A stretch of 42,236 bases of DNA from Anaerofilum sp. (GTDB taxonomy: Bacteria; Bacillota; Clostridia; Oscillospirales; Ruminococcaceae). A program made the translations under genes and the position numbers. The stretch is from contig JAHHUF010000004.1 of the NCBI GenBank assembly GCA_020024115.1, forward strand, positions 1 to 42,236, written 5' to 3'. Under the pieces are notes generated by a model that made no database searches, was not told the origin of the DNA, and saw only the letters and a list, made by a program, of their open reading frames with translations. The stretch's first letter is position 1, and each line of letters begins with the position of its first letter. Positions 33,527 through 41,814 of the stretch are shown here, piece after piece.

Positions 33527-35362
33527 TTACTTCTTTTCTTGCAGCTCCAATTTTGGGCAACAAAACTGCTCAAAACGATAGCGTGCATATCCTGCATCTT
33601 TGAAAATATCCAAAACCAAATCTGCTTGAGGATTCCCACGCATCTGCAACAGCGATTTTGCCATTGAGGGGGTTTCCTCCATTTTGACAATGGTTTGTTC
33701 TGGATAGAAAAAGAACTTCATGTTTCGCACAGAAGAATGTTCCAAAAAGCACAAAGAAATCTTTAAGACGGGAACATCGTCCTCGTTGGCAGTTGCTTTT
33801 GCAATGGAAGCCACTTTCCACTGTTCTGCGCCAATCAACAGCTGGAACTCCTCCGATTTTTCAAAATTTAGCGGAACTGTGACAATATCTCCTCCATCCT
33901 GCCATACCATTTGCAAAGATTGCTCTTTCTGCAAAAACTCTACTCTGCGGGTTCCTTGTGTATAGTTTCCTTGCATACACTGTATCATCAGGGGCAGAAT
34001 ACCTACTTTATTTTCTGCTGCAACAAAACATTTGCCTGCAAGTTTTTCACACATTTTTTCGCCTTGTGTGGGTTCATGTTCCGACTCCGGGCTTTGAATA
34101 AACTTGTGCAAAAATGTTTTGTACCATGGCTGTGTTTCCGGAACAGGCTGCGGCTGAACAGGTGTATTAAACTGAAGATGATTTGCTGTTTCACACAAAG
34201 CTGCCACTGCATCGGGAGCAGCCGGCAAAGAAGCCGGAAAAGCCTTTTGTGAAAAAGCTGCTTGAAGCAAATCAAATGCAGGGCTTTCGGCAAAGATATT
34301 TGTGCTGCCTGAGCAAAGCACTGCCACCAAATTATTTTTTGGTACACAGTACACATATTGCCCATACATTCCATTCATGGTATAGCTGCCGCCTTCCATC
34401 GTCCAGATGTGCATTCCATAACCACTATGTTCGTCTTCTATTTGAGTAGTTGTCATTTGTTTGACCCATTGTTCGCTCAAAATACGGGTTCGATTTCCGT
34501 CGGGATTTTGCCAAACCCCGCCATTCAACAGTAAAATTCCCAATTTCACCATATCTTCAGGCATCAGATACAATCCCCAGCCGCCTTTTTCACGTCCCAT
34601 GGGGCAGGTTTCCCATTCAAAAGCACCAAAGCCAAGAGGGTCAAACACATACTCTGTGAGAAATTCGCTCAAAGATTTTTTTGCAATCTTTTGTACCACA
34701 CATCCCAAAACATAACTATTCATACTGTTATATTCAAAGCGGCTTCCTGGCTCAAAAATTACATCTGCTTCAAAATAACTGCGCAGCCAATCCTTTTCCA
34801 GCACTGCACCAATTTCACGAAAATTGATTCCGCTGCTCATAGTCAGCAAATGTTTGATGGTTAGGCTGCGGGTACGCCGAGCAGTGAACAAGTTAAAATA
34901 TTGCGGAAAAATTTCTGACAAAGGTGTATCAAGCGAAAGCTGTTCTTGGTCAATTAAAATTCCAACTGCAATGCCCACAAGAGATTTGCACAAGCTATGG
35001 GAAATATGCCACAACTGCATCGTGTAGGGCTTGAAATCTGCCGAAAAAAGCAGTTTGCCCTGTCTTGCCACCAAAAGGCAATGTGCCTGCGCCTGCGGAA
35101 GGGCTGCAAGCTGCTCCAACAGCCGGTTTAAATCTTGTGATGCAATTCCGTTTTCTTCTGGTGTGCTGGTTGGCAGGTGGGTTATTTGTCGGCTTGTATG
35201 TCGAAAAATAGGTTTTTGGGGATAGGCCTCCCACGGCAAAATGGAATCCATTTCTCCCAGCAACAATTTTTTTGTATAGTTCAGTGCCTTTACCTGTGTT
35301 TTTAATTCCATAAAATTTACCAGCTTTCTGCACACCATTGTGCAAAGTTCCGACAGCGCCAT
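33527..35362 (-). CDS. Serine hydrolase of the beta-lactamase/PBP4*-like family
   Basis: This 611-residue protein has an N-terminal beta-lactamase-fold domain (about 70-380) with the catalytic SxxK at S123-L-C-K126, FEYNS tyrosine (about Y211) and a later HSGYGMHIW region. Such enzymes are esterases, aminohydrolases or D-peptidases; homologues include 6-aminohexanoate-dimer hydrolase types. The last 200 residues form an extra beta-rich domain of unknown role, separated by a linker near 420-440. No signal peptide is evident, so it is probably cytoplasmic. The start is uncertain: ATG 35362 has no clear Shine-Dalgarno, and ATG 35311 or 35251 are possible. It ends the minus-strand cluster that begins with the DUF5685 gene. 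Confidence 0.83.
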   Translation of the reverse strand: MALSELCTMVCRKLVNFMELKTQVKALNYTKKLLLGEMDSILPWEAYPQKPIFRHTSRQITHLPTSTPEENGIASQDLNRLLEQLAALPQAQAHCLLVARQGKLLFSADFKPYTMQLWHISHSLCKSLVGIAVGILIDQEQLSLDTPLSEIFPQYFNLFTARRTRSLTIKHLLTMSSGINFREIGAVLEKDWLRSYFEADVIFEPGSRFEYNSMNSYVLGCVVQKIAKKSLSEFLTEYVFDPLGFGAFEWETCPMGREKGGWGLYLMPEDMVKLGILLLNGGVWQNPDGNRTRILSEQWVKQMTTTQIEDEHSGYGMHIWTMEGGSYTMNGMYGQYVYCVPKNNLVAVLCSGSTNIFAESPAFDLLQAAFSQKAFPASLPAAPDAVAALCETANHLQFNTPVQPQPVPETQPWYKTFLHKFIQSPESEHEPTQGEKMCEKLAGKCFVAAENKVGILPLMIQCMQGNYTQGTRRVEFLQKEQSLQMVWQDGGDIVTVPLNFEKSEEFQLLIGAEQWKVASIAKATANEDDVPVLKISLCFLEHSSVRNMKFFFYPEQTIVKMEETPSMAKSLLQMRGNPQADLVLDIFKDAGYARYRFEQFCCPKLELQEKK

Positions 35363-35442
35363 CCGAAAACAGCATTGCCGTTATTTATATCTTTACTCTG
35401 GGGCGTATCTGATTTCGACTTTTCGGTTCCCCCTAGCAAGAA

Positions 35443-35988
35443 TTACTTTTTACCTGAAAAAATTTTAGGTCTAAATCGTTGGAGATAAACATGAAAAATA
35501 TTCACAAGTGCTGCATCATATATCAGAAATGTGAAATTCCCCAAAACAATCAGCCCAACCACTGCAATTTTCCCCATTTCTGCCATTTCCTGCTGCAAAG
35601 CAGGCAATGGGAAAACAAAGAGCAGAAGTCCATAGCAAAGCAAGATAGCAAAATTAAAAATACCTAGTTTTGCAATCAAACGCATTACTTTATGTTTTAT
35701 TTTGTCTAGTTTCGGCTTCATTAACGGATAATAACCCAAAAGAAATACAAACATGAACACTGCTTCAATGTCGGGGCAGAAAAAAAACGAAAGCACTGCT
35801 GTAACCAAATAAACCATTACACCTGATTTGTTTCCATATTCAACTGCCACCGGCACTGCACACAGCCCCGCTAACGCCGGTGCACAAAAGGTTGCAACGG
35901 GAATCATCCCACCCAAAGACAGCAAAACAACCGCAAGTCCGCAAAATACCCCACACAAAGCTGTTTTTCCTGTTTTGTTCTGTGGCAT
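35443..35988 (-). CDS. Multi-pass membrane protein of unknown function
   Basis: This 181-residue protein has about five hydrophobic segments with Gly/Ala/Val-rich helices and a basic C-terminus (RFRPKIFSGKK). I do not recognise the family with certainty; the N-terminal GVFCGLAVVLLSLGGMIPVATFCAPALAG pattern (given here by its ends only: GVFCGLAV and CAPALAG) is reminiscent of small S-component-like membrane proteins. ATG 35988 uses a GGAGG that lies inside the last codons of the J-like gene, whose stop is 3 nt away, so the two are tightly coupled. It belongs with the J-like and DUF5685 genes upstream. Confidence 0.78.
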   Translation of the reverse strand: MPQNKTGKTALCGVFCGLAVVLLSLGGMIPVATFCAPALAGLCAVPVAVEYGNKSGVMVYLVTAVLSFFFCPDIEAVFMFVFLLGYYPLMKPKLDKIKHKVMRLIAKLGIFNFAILLCYGLLLFVFPLPALQQEMAEMGKIAVVGLIVLGNFTFLIYDAALVNIFHVYLQRFRPKIFSGKK

Positions 35989-35991
35989 AAT

Positions 35992-36627
35992 TTAGAAACC
36001 TCCGCAACAACTGCAACAAGTGTCCATACACATCATTGCCATGCACATATCGCAACAACTGCAGCTCATTGTTTGGCTGCCCGGTGCACCATAGGAACCA
36101 TAGCCGCCATAAGGATTGTTGGGCATCTGCCCGTTTTGCCCCGTTTGCAGGCTGCGCAGTGCTGCCTCATACTCCCGATTACCGGGCGCAAGACGGCAGG
36201 CTGTGGAGAAATATCGAAGCGCCTCATTCAGCCAGCCTTTATAATAAAAAGCACTTCCCATCAAAAAATTCCATTCTGCTTGAGAAGCTCCCTCCGGAAT
36301 GGCATTCAGTTCGGTGATTGCCTCATCAATGTTTCCGGAATTTATCATTGCACGAATTTTGCCCCATTTTCCTGTACCGGAGTAATTTTTCCCATCCGCA
36401 GTATTGCCTTGCATTGGGTTGCCGTCCAATGGTCGAGCATTGCGCAATTCGCCCATTATCTGGTCAAAAGCAGCATTGATTTCTTCCATTTTTTGTTCTG
36501 CTTGCTCTTTCATGGGACTTTCCTGATATTCTGCACCGCTGTATTTTTGTGCAAGAGCACGATATGCCGCTTTTACTTCGTCTTCGGTTGCGTTGCGGCT
36601 CACACCTAAAATTTCATACACATTCAT
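35992..36627 (-). CDS. J-domain-like protein lacking HPD, with TPR-like region and Cys-rich tail
   Basis: This 211-residue protein starts with a recognisable J-domain fold (YEILGVSRNATEDEVKAAYR ... INAAFDQIM, 3-60). The essential HPD tripeptide that stimulates DnaK is replaced by S30-G31-A32 after KY, so it is unlikely to act as an ordinary DnaK co-chaperone. Residues about 90-160 resemble a pair of tetratricopeptide helices (NIDEAITELNAI, GWLNEALRYFSTACRLAP). After a Gly/Pro/Asn linker the last 24 residues contain nine cysteines (189, 191, 192, 195, 200, 204, 205, 207, 208), probably metal-binding or membrane-apposed. ATG 36627 follows AAAAGGAG by 7 nt, 13 nt after the DUF5685 stop. Confidence 0.87.
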   Translation of the reverse strand: MNVYEILGVSRNATEDEVKAAYRALAQKYSGAEYQESPMKEQAEQKMEEINAAFDQIMGELRNARPLDGNPMQGNTADGKNYSGTGKWGKIRAMINSGNIDEAITELNAIPEGASQAEWNFLMGSAFYYKGWLNEALRYFSTACRLAPGNREYEAALRSLQTGQNGQMPNNPYGGYGSYGAPGSQTMSCSCCDMCMAMMCMDTCCSCCGGF

Positions 36628-36640
36628 TTTAATACTCCTT

Positions 36641-37501
36641 TTAACGGGGATGTTTTTTCATTGCAATGCGAGGATTGCCTGCATTTTTAATTGCCTGCGG
36701 AATCCCCAAATATAAAATATTATCCCAGATTGGCTGGTTTAATCGCAGATGTAGCTGATTATAACAACGAGCTGCTTCTGAGGCTGCCATTGAACATTGC
36801 TGTTTGGCTGTTTCCACTGCCTGCTGAAACGAAAGCTCGTTATTTAAAAACACATTGTATCGTTGTTTTTCTTTGTCTTTTGTGTAATCCTCTGCTGCAT
36901 CCAGATAATAGATGATTTTTCCAATAAACAACCCCATCCGAAACAAAATTTGCTGCTGGACAGGGTCATCGGAACAGGCTTTGAACATAGCTGCTGTCAT
37001 TTGTGCTGTGGGGTCAGCTGCTTGGTCATAGCTTTTGCTGTTCTGCTGCTCTAATAGCTGTTGCTGTTTTGATGCACTTTGCATTACATGGTCAATTTCC
37101 GGGTGTCTGGAGGCTGCTTTGACAAAGGCTTTTTTCAGCAAATGCTCTGCGGCAGATGCAGCGGTTCCCTTTGCCCATGACTCATCCTCCTTGTCATCCA
37201 AAAGTTTATACCACGATGCCAAAATGGTGCAGTCCGCCCCCAACTGAAGCCCGAATGTATCGGAAAGCATACAGCGTTTTTTGGGGTTGGCAATGCAACG
37301 CTGTAACACTGGATTGCCCTGCTGCCCTGACAGCCCATCAGCCAAAAGGGTCAGCAACAGCATATCATAATTCAAAAACATACGGGGAAGAAATCCATAA
37401 TCTTTTGACAGTTGCTTGCACAAACCGCAATAGACCGCACGATAGCACTCGAATTCCCGTACTTTCATTTCCGGTTTATATGGCAACAGATAGCCAAACA
37501 T
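36641..37501 (-). CDS. DUF5685 family protein, isoprenoid-synthase-like motifs
   Basis: This 286-residue protein matches DUF5685 by its N-terminus (MFGYLLPYKPEM ... YRAVYCGLCKQL). It is nearly all helical, with no signal peptide. Two aspartate motifs stand out: D102-D-K-E-D106 in WYKLLDDKEDE, and D201-A-A-E-D205 in IIYYLDAAEDYTKD. Their spacing and surroundings resemble the paired DxxxD motifs that bind Mg-diphosphate in squalene/phytoene synthases. This suggests an isoprenoid-synthase fold, although substrate and activity are unknown. ATG 37501 has AAAGGAG 8 nt upstream. It leads a cluster with the J-like and membrane proteins; the extended -10 TGATACAAT lies about 40 nt upstream. Confidence 0.85.
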   Translation of the reverse strand: MFGYLLPYKPEMKVREFECYRAVYCGLCKQLSKDYGFLPRMFLNYDMLLLTLLADGLSGQQGNPVLQRCIANPKKRCMLSDTFGLQLGADCTILASWYKLLDDKEDESWAKGTAASAAEHLLKKAFVKAASRHPEIDHVMQSASKQQQLLEQQNSKSYDQAADPTAQMTAAMFKACSDDPVQQQILFRMGLFIGKIIYYLDAAEDYTKDKEKQRYNVFLNNELSFQQAVETAKQQCSMAASEAARCYNQLHLRLNQPIWDNILYLGIPQAIKNAGNPRIAMKKHPR

Positions 37502-37539
37502 TTATGTTTCTCCTTTATGTTGTAAAAATTTATTTATCT

Positions 37540-37548
37540 ATTGTATCA
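37540..37548 (-). promoter_or_regulatory. Extended -10 promoter of the DUF5685 cluster
   Basis: On the minus strand TGA-TACAAT (37548-37540), about 40 nt before the ATG. No strong -35 is seen. Confidence 0.45.
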
Positions 37549-37786
37549 TATCCCATTTTTGAAAAAATGGCAATTCTTTTACCAAAAGAATTCCTTTGTT
37601 TTGACGAAAATTCACAGTTTATACAAACTATTGTTTCAAGCAATACTGTATCATTCCGAGTGATAGATTGCACCAAAAAACGCAGGCAATTCTTAGGGGC
37701 TTGACGAGTATTTTGAAGCAATATGACAAAAAATTTTGGTGAAAGACCCTGTCTGAAGATTCTTGTGCAAATTGTGCGGTGTTGTT

Positions 37787-38578
37787 TTAAGGATTTTCTT
37801 GTTCTACAGTGCAAAAACGATACCCTTGCTCTTTGTACCAATCAATAATAGCCGGCAATGCCTCTGCTGTGCTTTTGGTAGCCTTTGTATCATGCATCAA
37901 AACAACACAGGTGTTTTTTCCTTTGCTTTCTTTTATGATATTTTGCAAAATTGTATCAGGGCTTTTTCGTTTTCCCACAGCATCTTCTGCGCTGACATTC
38001 CAATCCAATGAATGATACCCTTTTTCTTCTGCTTGCTGGGTCAGTTTTTCCATCAAGCCACTTCCGCCATATTTGCGACTGACTGTGTTGCTGCTTCCAC
38101 CAGGAAAGCGCAGCCATGTGGGGTTTTGGTGCAGATAGGGAGAAATTTTTTCAATCAACTGTTGTATATCCTCCCAATATGCGGCTGTACTGGAATAGAT
38201 TTTGGAATATTCATGGCTGTAACTATGCAGTGCCACTGCATGGCCTTCTTGCTGCATGGTTTCCAGCAAGGGAAAGTGTGGCTCATTATTTTCTGCGCCA
38301 ACCACAAAAAAGGTCGCTTTAACATCTTTTTCTTTAAGAACCTTCAAAATTTGTTCGGTTGTGCTTGATGGCCCGTCGTCAAAGGTCAGAAAAACCCGTT
38401 TTTCCTGTGGGTTTTCTTGTCCAACGGTTTGCATGGTTTCAACCGCTGTCCAAGGGGAAAAATCTGTCTCTTTACAGCCAAACGACCAATCAGATACTTT
38501 CCACAACAATGCACTGCCCAAACAAAGCCCTGCAACCAGCAATGCTCCACAACAAAGCAACTGTTTTTTCTTGTTCAC
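37787..38578 (-). CDS. Polysaccharide deacetylase (CE4), membrane-anchored
   Basis: This 263-residue protein has an N-terminal signal-anchor helix followed by a NodB-homology (CE4) domain, which removes N-acetyl groups from peptidoglycan or other surface glycans outside the cell. Catalytic motifs are present: FLTFDDGPS with the base and metal Asp pair, HSYSHEY with two metal histidines, LRFPGGSSN, the DWN block and the final VVLMHD histidine. Length is typical of the Firmicutes PdaA/PdaB-like enzymes. I take GTG 38578, which lies 9 nt after AAGGAG; the TTG at 38587 directly abuts it. It stands alone, divergent from rmuC. Confidence 0.92.
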   Translation of the reverse strand: MNKKKQLLCCGALLVAGLCLGSALLWKVSDWSFGCKETDFSPWTAVETMQTVGQENPQEKRVFLTFDDGPSSTTEQILKVLKEKDVKATFFVVGAENNEPHFPLLETMQQEGHAVALHSYSHEYSKIYSSTAAYWEDIQQLIEKISPYLHQNPTWLRFPGGSSNTVSRKYGGSGLMEKLTQQAEEKGYHSLDWNVSAEDAVGKRKSPDTILQNIIKESKGKNTCVVLMHDTKATKSTAEALPAIIDWYKEQGYRFCTVEQENP

Positions 38579-38721
38579 ACAAAACAACTCCTTTTACACC
38601 TATTGATTTACTTGGTTATTTTTTATATACTCAAATACAATTAAGTTGATTTTGCATTACTGTATATCTTATGTTCACTCTTTGCAAAAAAAGAACTATG
38701 CAAATTGAAAGGAGAATGAAA

Positions 38722-40050
38722 ATGGAACTTCCTATGCTGATTGCCTGTATGATATGTTTGGTTTTGGTCGTCCTTTTTACTGCAATGAATTTTTTCATCT
38801 TAAAACGAAAGGACAGTGTTTCAGGGGAGGATTTGGAAAAAATCCGTCAAGACCTTCTTGCAGAACTGCGTGCAACCCGACGGGAAAACGCTCTTTCCAT
38901 CGACCGTGCGCTTTCCGGCTTGCAGGAAGCACAAGCACTCACCCAGCGGCAAACCGCTGAATTACAGGATTTATCCATGCGGCAACTGGCACAGCAGCTT
39001 GGTGCAAGGCAGGAAAGCCTACAAAAAACGGTAACTGACCAGTTAAACCAGATGCACCATCAGCTTGCCAACCAAGCTGTACAAAACGAGCAAAAGCTGG
39101 ATAACATCCGCACCACTATGGAAACCCGTATTTCCTCCATGCAAACTGAAAACGACCGTCGTTTGGCTGAAATTCGCCAGACTGTTGACGAAAAGTTGCA
39201 GCAAACACTGGAAGAACGGCTGCACAAAAGTTTCAGCCTTGTCAGCCAGCAATTGGAACAGGTCAGCCGTGGACTGGGCGAAATGCAAACCCTTGCTAAT
39301 GGTGTGGGCGATTTGAAAAAAGTTCTGAGCAATGTAAAAACCCGTGGTATTTTGGGAGAAATTCAATTGGGTGCAATTTTGCAGGAGATTCTCGCTCCCT
39401 CGCAATATGCCGAAAATATTGCCACTGTTCCAAACAGCAGTGAGCGGGTTGAATTTGCCATCAAAATGCCCGGTGATGGTGACACTCCTGTCTGGATGCC
39501 CATTGATGCCAAATTCCCTGCCGATGCTTACGCTGCTTTACAGCAGGCGTATGATGATTCTGATTCCGCCGCTGTTCAAACAGCTGCAACCGCACTGGAG
39601 CGTCGTATCAAAGGCTTTGCAAAAGACATTCACACCAAATACATTCATCCCCCCTATACTACTGATTTTGGCATTATGTTCTTGCCAATTGAGGGGTTAT
39701 ATGCTGAAGTGGTGCGGCGAGGCATCAGCGAGCAGTTACAGCGAGAATATAAAATCATAGTGGCTGGCCCAACCACAATGGCAGCTTTGCTCAACAGCTT
39801 ACAGATGGGATTCCGCACTTTGGCAATTCAAAAGCGTTCCGGCGAAGTTTGGCAGGTGTTGGGAAGTGTCAAAACCGAATTTGATACCTTTGCGGCTGCT
39901 CTTTCTCAAACACAAAACCGCTTGAACCAAGCAAGCAAGGAACTGGAAAATCTTGTGGGTGTACGCACACGACAAATTCAGCGGCGTTTGCGTGCAGTGG
40001 AAAGCACCGATTCTCTTTTGACGGAAAACAATGAAAGCGAACAAACTTGA
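38722..40050 (+). CDS. rmuC: DNA recombination protein RmuC
   Basis: This 442-residue protein has a single N-terminal membrane helix (about 3-25), a long coiled coil rich in Gln/Glu/Arg (about 35-190) and the RmuC nuclease-like domain (about 200-400: LKKVLSNVKTRGILGEIQLG, WMPIDAKFP, FLPIEGLYAEV, GPTTMAALLNSL). RmuC restrains inversion of short repeats in E. coli; the PD-(D/E)xK-like core suggests a nuclease. The open frame extends 17 codons upstream, but ATG 38722 follows AAGGAG by 7 nt and starts directly at the membrane helix. Its transcript ends at the hairpin 40060-40101. Confidence 0.93.
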   Translation: MELPMLIACMICLVLVVLFTAMNFFILKRKDSVSGEDLEKIRQDLLAELRATRRENALSIDRALSGLQEAQALTQRQTAELQDLSMRQLAQQLGARQESLQKTVTDQLNQMHHQLANQAVQNEQKLDNIRTTMETRISSMQTENDRRLAEIRQTVDEKLQQTLEERLHKSFSLVSQQLEQVSRGLGEMQTLANGVGDLKKVLSNVKTRGILGEIQLGAILQEILAPSQYAENIATVPNSSERVEFAIKMPGDGDTPVWMPIDAKFPADAYAALQQAYDDSDSAAVQTAATALERRIKGFAKDIHTKYIHPPYTTDFGIMFLPIEGLYAEVVRRGISEQLQREYKIIVAGPTTMAALLNSLQMGFRTLAIQKRSGEVWQVLGSVKTEFDTFAAALSQTQNRLNQASKELENLVGVRTRQIQRRLRAVESTDSLLTENNESEQT

Positions 40051-40059
40051 CCGCAAAGC

Positions 40060-40101
40060 AAACAGGCAGTGTATGAAATTGTTCACACACTGCCTGTTTT
40101 T
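40060..40101. terminator. Terminator between rmuC and pfp
   Basis: A perfect 13-bp stem (40060-40072 with 40087-40099) with a 14-nt loop, followed by T residues on plus. It also lies just after the minus-strand phosphofructokinase gene, so it can serve both. Confidence 0.88.
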
Positions 40102-40118
40102 GGGTTCTGTTTTAATGC

Positions 40119-41354
40119 TTATTTCAAGCAAATATGACGAGGAGTTCCGTCAATGTAAATGGGGGTCAACTCTGCTTGAATCAAGGGGCGGACATAGGCA
40201 CGGAATTCATCAGTCACATTGTAACCATCCTCTGTAATCCAACTGCGTGGCACAGGTTTTTCTTTGTTGGCAACATCACATACATCCACCATTTCTACAT
40301 GGCACTGATAGGGAATTTCGCTTGCACGCTTGAATGCAGCCATCTTGCCGGTTTGACCGTCAAAGGCAGCCTTTACCGCTGCACCGCCTGCCTGATATGC
40401 CTCGGTGATGTCGGTACGGCTTGCAACATGGGCCGCACAACGCTGCAAGGTGGAAAACTCAATGGCTCTTGCTTTGCATCCAATGCGGCTGCTAATCAAA
40501 TCGGCTAGATAACGCCCTGTGCCGGACAGTGCTGCTTTGTGTCCGAAGGCATCAATTTTTGCTTCGCTTACCAATTCGCAAACATAGCGTCCGTCTGCCA
40601 GCTTTACCCCCTCGCTGACTGCAACGATAACCGAAGATTTATGCTTTTGCAGCTCGTCCACTTTTTTGAGGAAGTCTTCCGGGTCAAGGGCAACTTCGGG
40701 CAGCAAAATCATATCTGCACCGTCACAGTCATCCCCTTTTGCCAAACAAGCTGCACCTGTCAGCCAGCCTGCATTTCTGCCCATAATTTCCACAACGGTC
40801 ACGCTGCGCAAATCATACACGGTGGAATCTCGGATAATTTCTTTCAAAATAGTGGCAATGTATTTTGCAGCAGAACCAAAGCCGGGGGTGTGGTCGGTCA
40901 ATTCCAAATCGTTGTCGATGGTTTTTGGCACTCCGATAAAGCGGATGGGGCTATTTATCTTTGCACCCCATGCAGACAGCTTGTTGATGGTGTCCATGCT
41001 GTCATTGCCGCCAATGTAAAAACAAGCACCAATCTCCAATTTTTCCAAAATAGCAAACAATTTTTCGTAGACTTCCGGCTTTTCTTCCATTGAAGGCAGT
41101 TTATAGCGGCAGCTTCCCAAATAGCTGGATGGTGTGCGTTTGAGCAATTCAATATCCATATGGCTTTGCAATACCGAACCCAAATCCACTACCTGCGAAT
41201 TGAGCAGCCCCTCAATTCCATATTTCATTCCATAAACTTTCTTTGCTTCCAGTTCCTTTGCAGTTTGATAAACACCCGCCAAGCTGGAATTGATTACAGC
41301 TGTTGGGCCGCCGGACTGACCCACAATTACATTTTTGCCTGCAAAATTAGCCAT
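40119..41354 (-). CDS. Pyrophosphate-dependent-type 6-phosphofructokinase
   Basis: This 411-residue enzyme phosphorylates fructose 6-phosphate in glycolysis. The N-terminal VGQSGGPTAVINSS, GGNDSMDT (about 115-122), PKTIDNDL and MGRNAGWL motifs are PFK signatures. The Lys in PKTIDND (Gly in ATP enzymes) and the Asp in GGNDS argue for PPi rather than ATP as phosphoryl donor, making the step reversible and saving ATP. The frame extends 58 codons upstream, but ATG 41354 follows AAGGAGG by about 11 nt and begins the conserved domain. A promoter lies 223 nt upstream, leaving a long structured leader. Confidence 0.92.
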   Translation of the reverse strand: MANFAGKNVIVGQSGGPTAVINSSLAGVYQTAKELEAKKVYGMKYGIEGLLNSQVVDLGSVLQSHMDIELLKRTPSSYLGSCRYKLPSMEEKPEVYEKLFAILEKLEIGACFYIGGNDSMDTINKLSAWGAKINSPIRFIGVPKTIDNDLELTDHTPGFGSAAKYIATILKEIIRDSTVYDLRSVTVVEIMGRNAGWLTGAACLAKGDDCDGADMILLPEVALDPEDFLKKVDELQKHKSSVIVAVSEGVKLADGRYVCELVSEAKIDAFGHKAALSGTGRYLADLISSRIGCKARAIEFSTLQRCAAHVASRTDITEAYQAGGAAVKAAFDGQTGKMAAFKRASEIPYQCHVEMVDVCDVANKEKPVPRSWITEDGYNVTDEFRAYVRPLIQAELTPIYIDGTPRHICLK

Positions 41355-41576
41355 AAAACGAATAGCCTCCTTCAAATCTGTACATATCAATAATATGCAA
41401 ACCTTTACACACCAAAAAGCCTTTTTTAGCTGCTTTGGAAAAAGCAAAGAAAACACCACATCCTCCCAGACCATAGAGTTCACCAAAAATTTTGGTGTAA
41501 AAGGCTGTTTGAGCCAATGATGCGGCATTGCTCAAAAAAGGCATTTACAATTCTGTATAACAGTCGCTGTGTGGCT

Positions 41577-41606
41577 ATTATACCACAAGCTGTTCCTTTT
41601 CTACAA
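41577..41606 (-). promoter_or_regulatory. Promoter of the phosphofructokinase gene
   Basis: On the minus strand TTGTAG (41606-41601), 18 nt, then consensus TATAAT (41582-41577), preceded by TGTGG. Confidence 0.65.
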
Positions 41607-41781
41607 TTGATTCTTTTGCTGAAATAGTGTAAAATATTGTAAAGTCATGCCTTGGGGTTATCATGGCTGAGAAATGCAACAGCAATGCAGAATACTGACA
41701 ATTTATTTTTTTGCTTTTGCAGTTTTTGAACTGAAATTTGAATTGGCAAGGTTCAATCGGTTTTTAACGGTCAACCTTGTG

Positions 41782-41790
41782 TGATAGAAT
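41782..41790 (+). promoter_or_regulatory. Extended -10 promoter of the partial polysaccharide gene
   Basis: TGA-TAGAAT (41782-41790), an extended -10 about 25 nt before the TTG start; only a weak T-rich -35 is seen. Confidence 0.5.
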
Positions 41791-41814
41791 TATAAACAGA
41801 AAAAGGTGAACCTT

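Larger units (their letters stand above)
41355..41814. other. Divergent intergenic region with pfp leader (460 bp)
   Basis: No gene is supported. The minus-strand promoter at 41577-41606 gives a leader of about 215 nt with two clear hairpins: 41508-41536 (11 bp with one bulge) and CACCAAAA/TTTTGGTG at 41481-41497. The right side holds the promoter of the partial gene and an AAGGTT/AACCTT inverted pair near 41747-41777. Confidence 0.6.

Noticed and set aside
33331..33690. 119-residue minus-strand frame overlapping the end of the serine hydrolase gene
   Set aside because: It is out of frame with the hydrolase, shows Trp/Cys/Lys-rich shadow composition and has no ribosome site.
41347..41544. 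65-residue minus-strand frame ahead of the phosphofructokinase gene
   Set aside because: There is no Shine-Dalgarno, it overlaps the real start in another frame, and the protein has no recognisable features.
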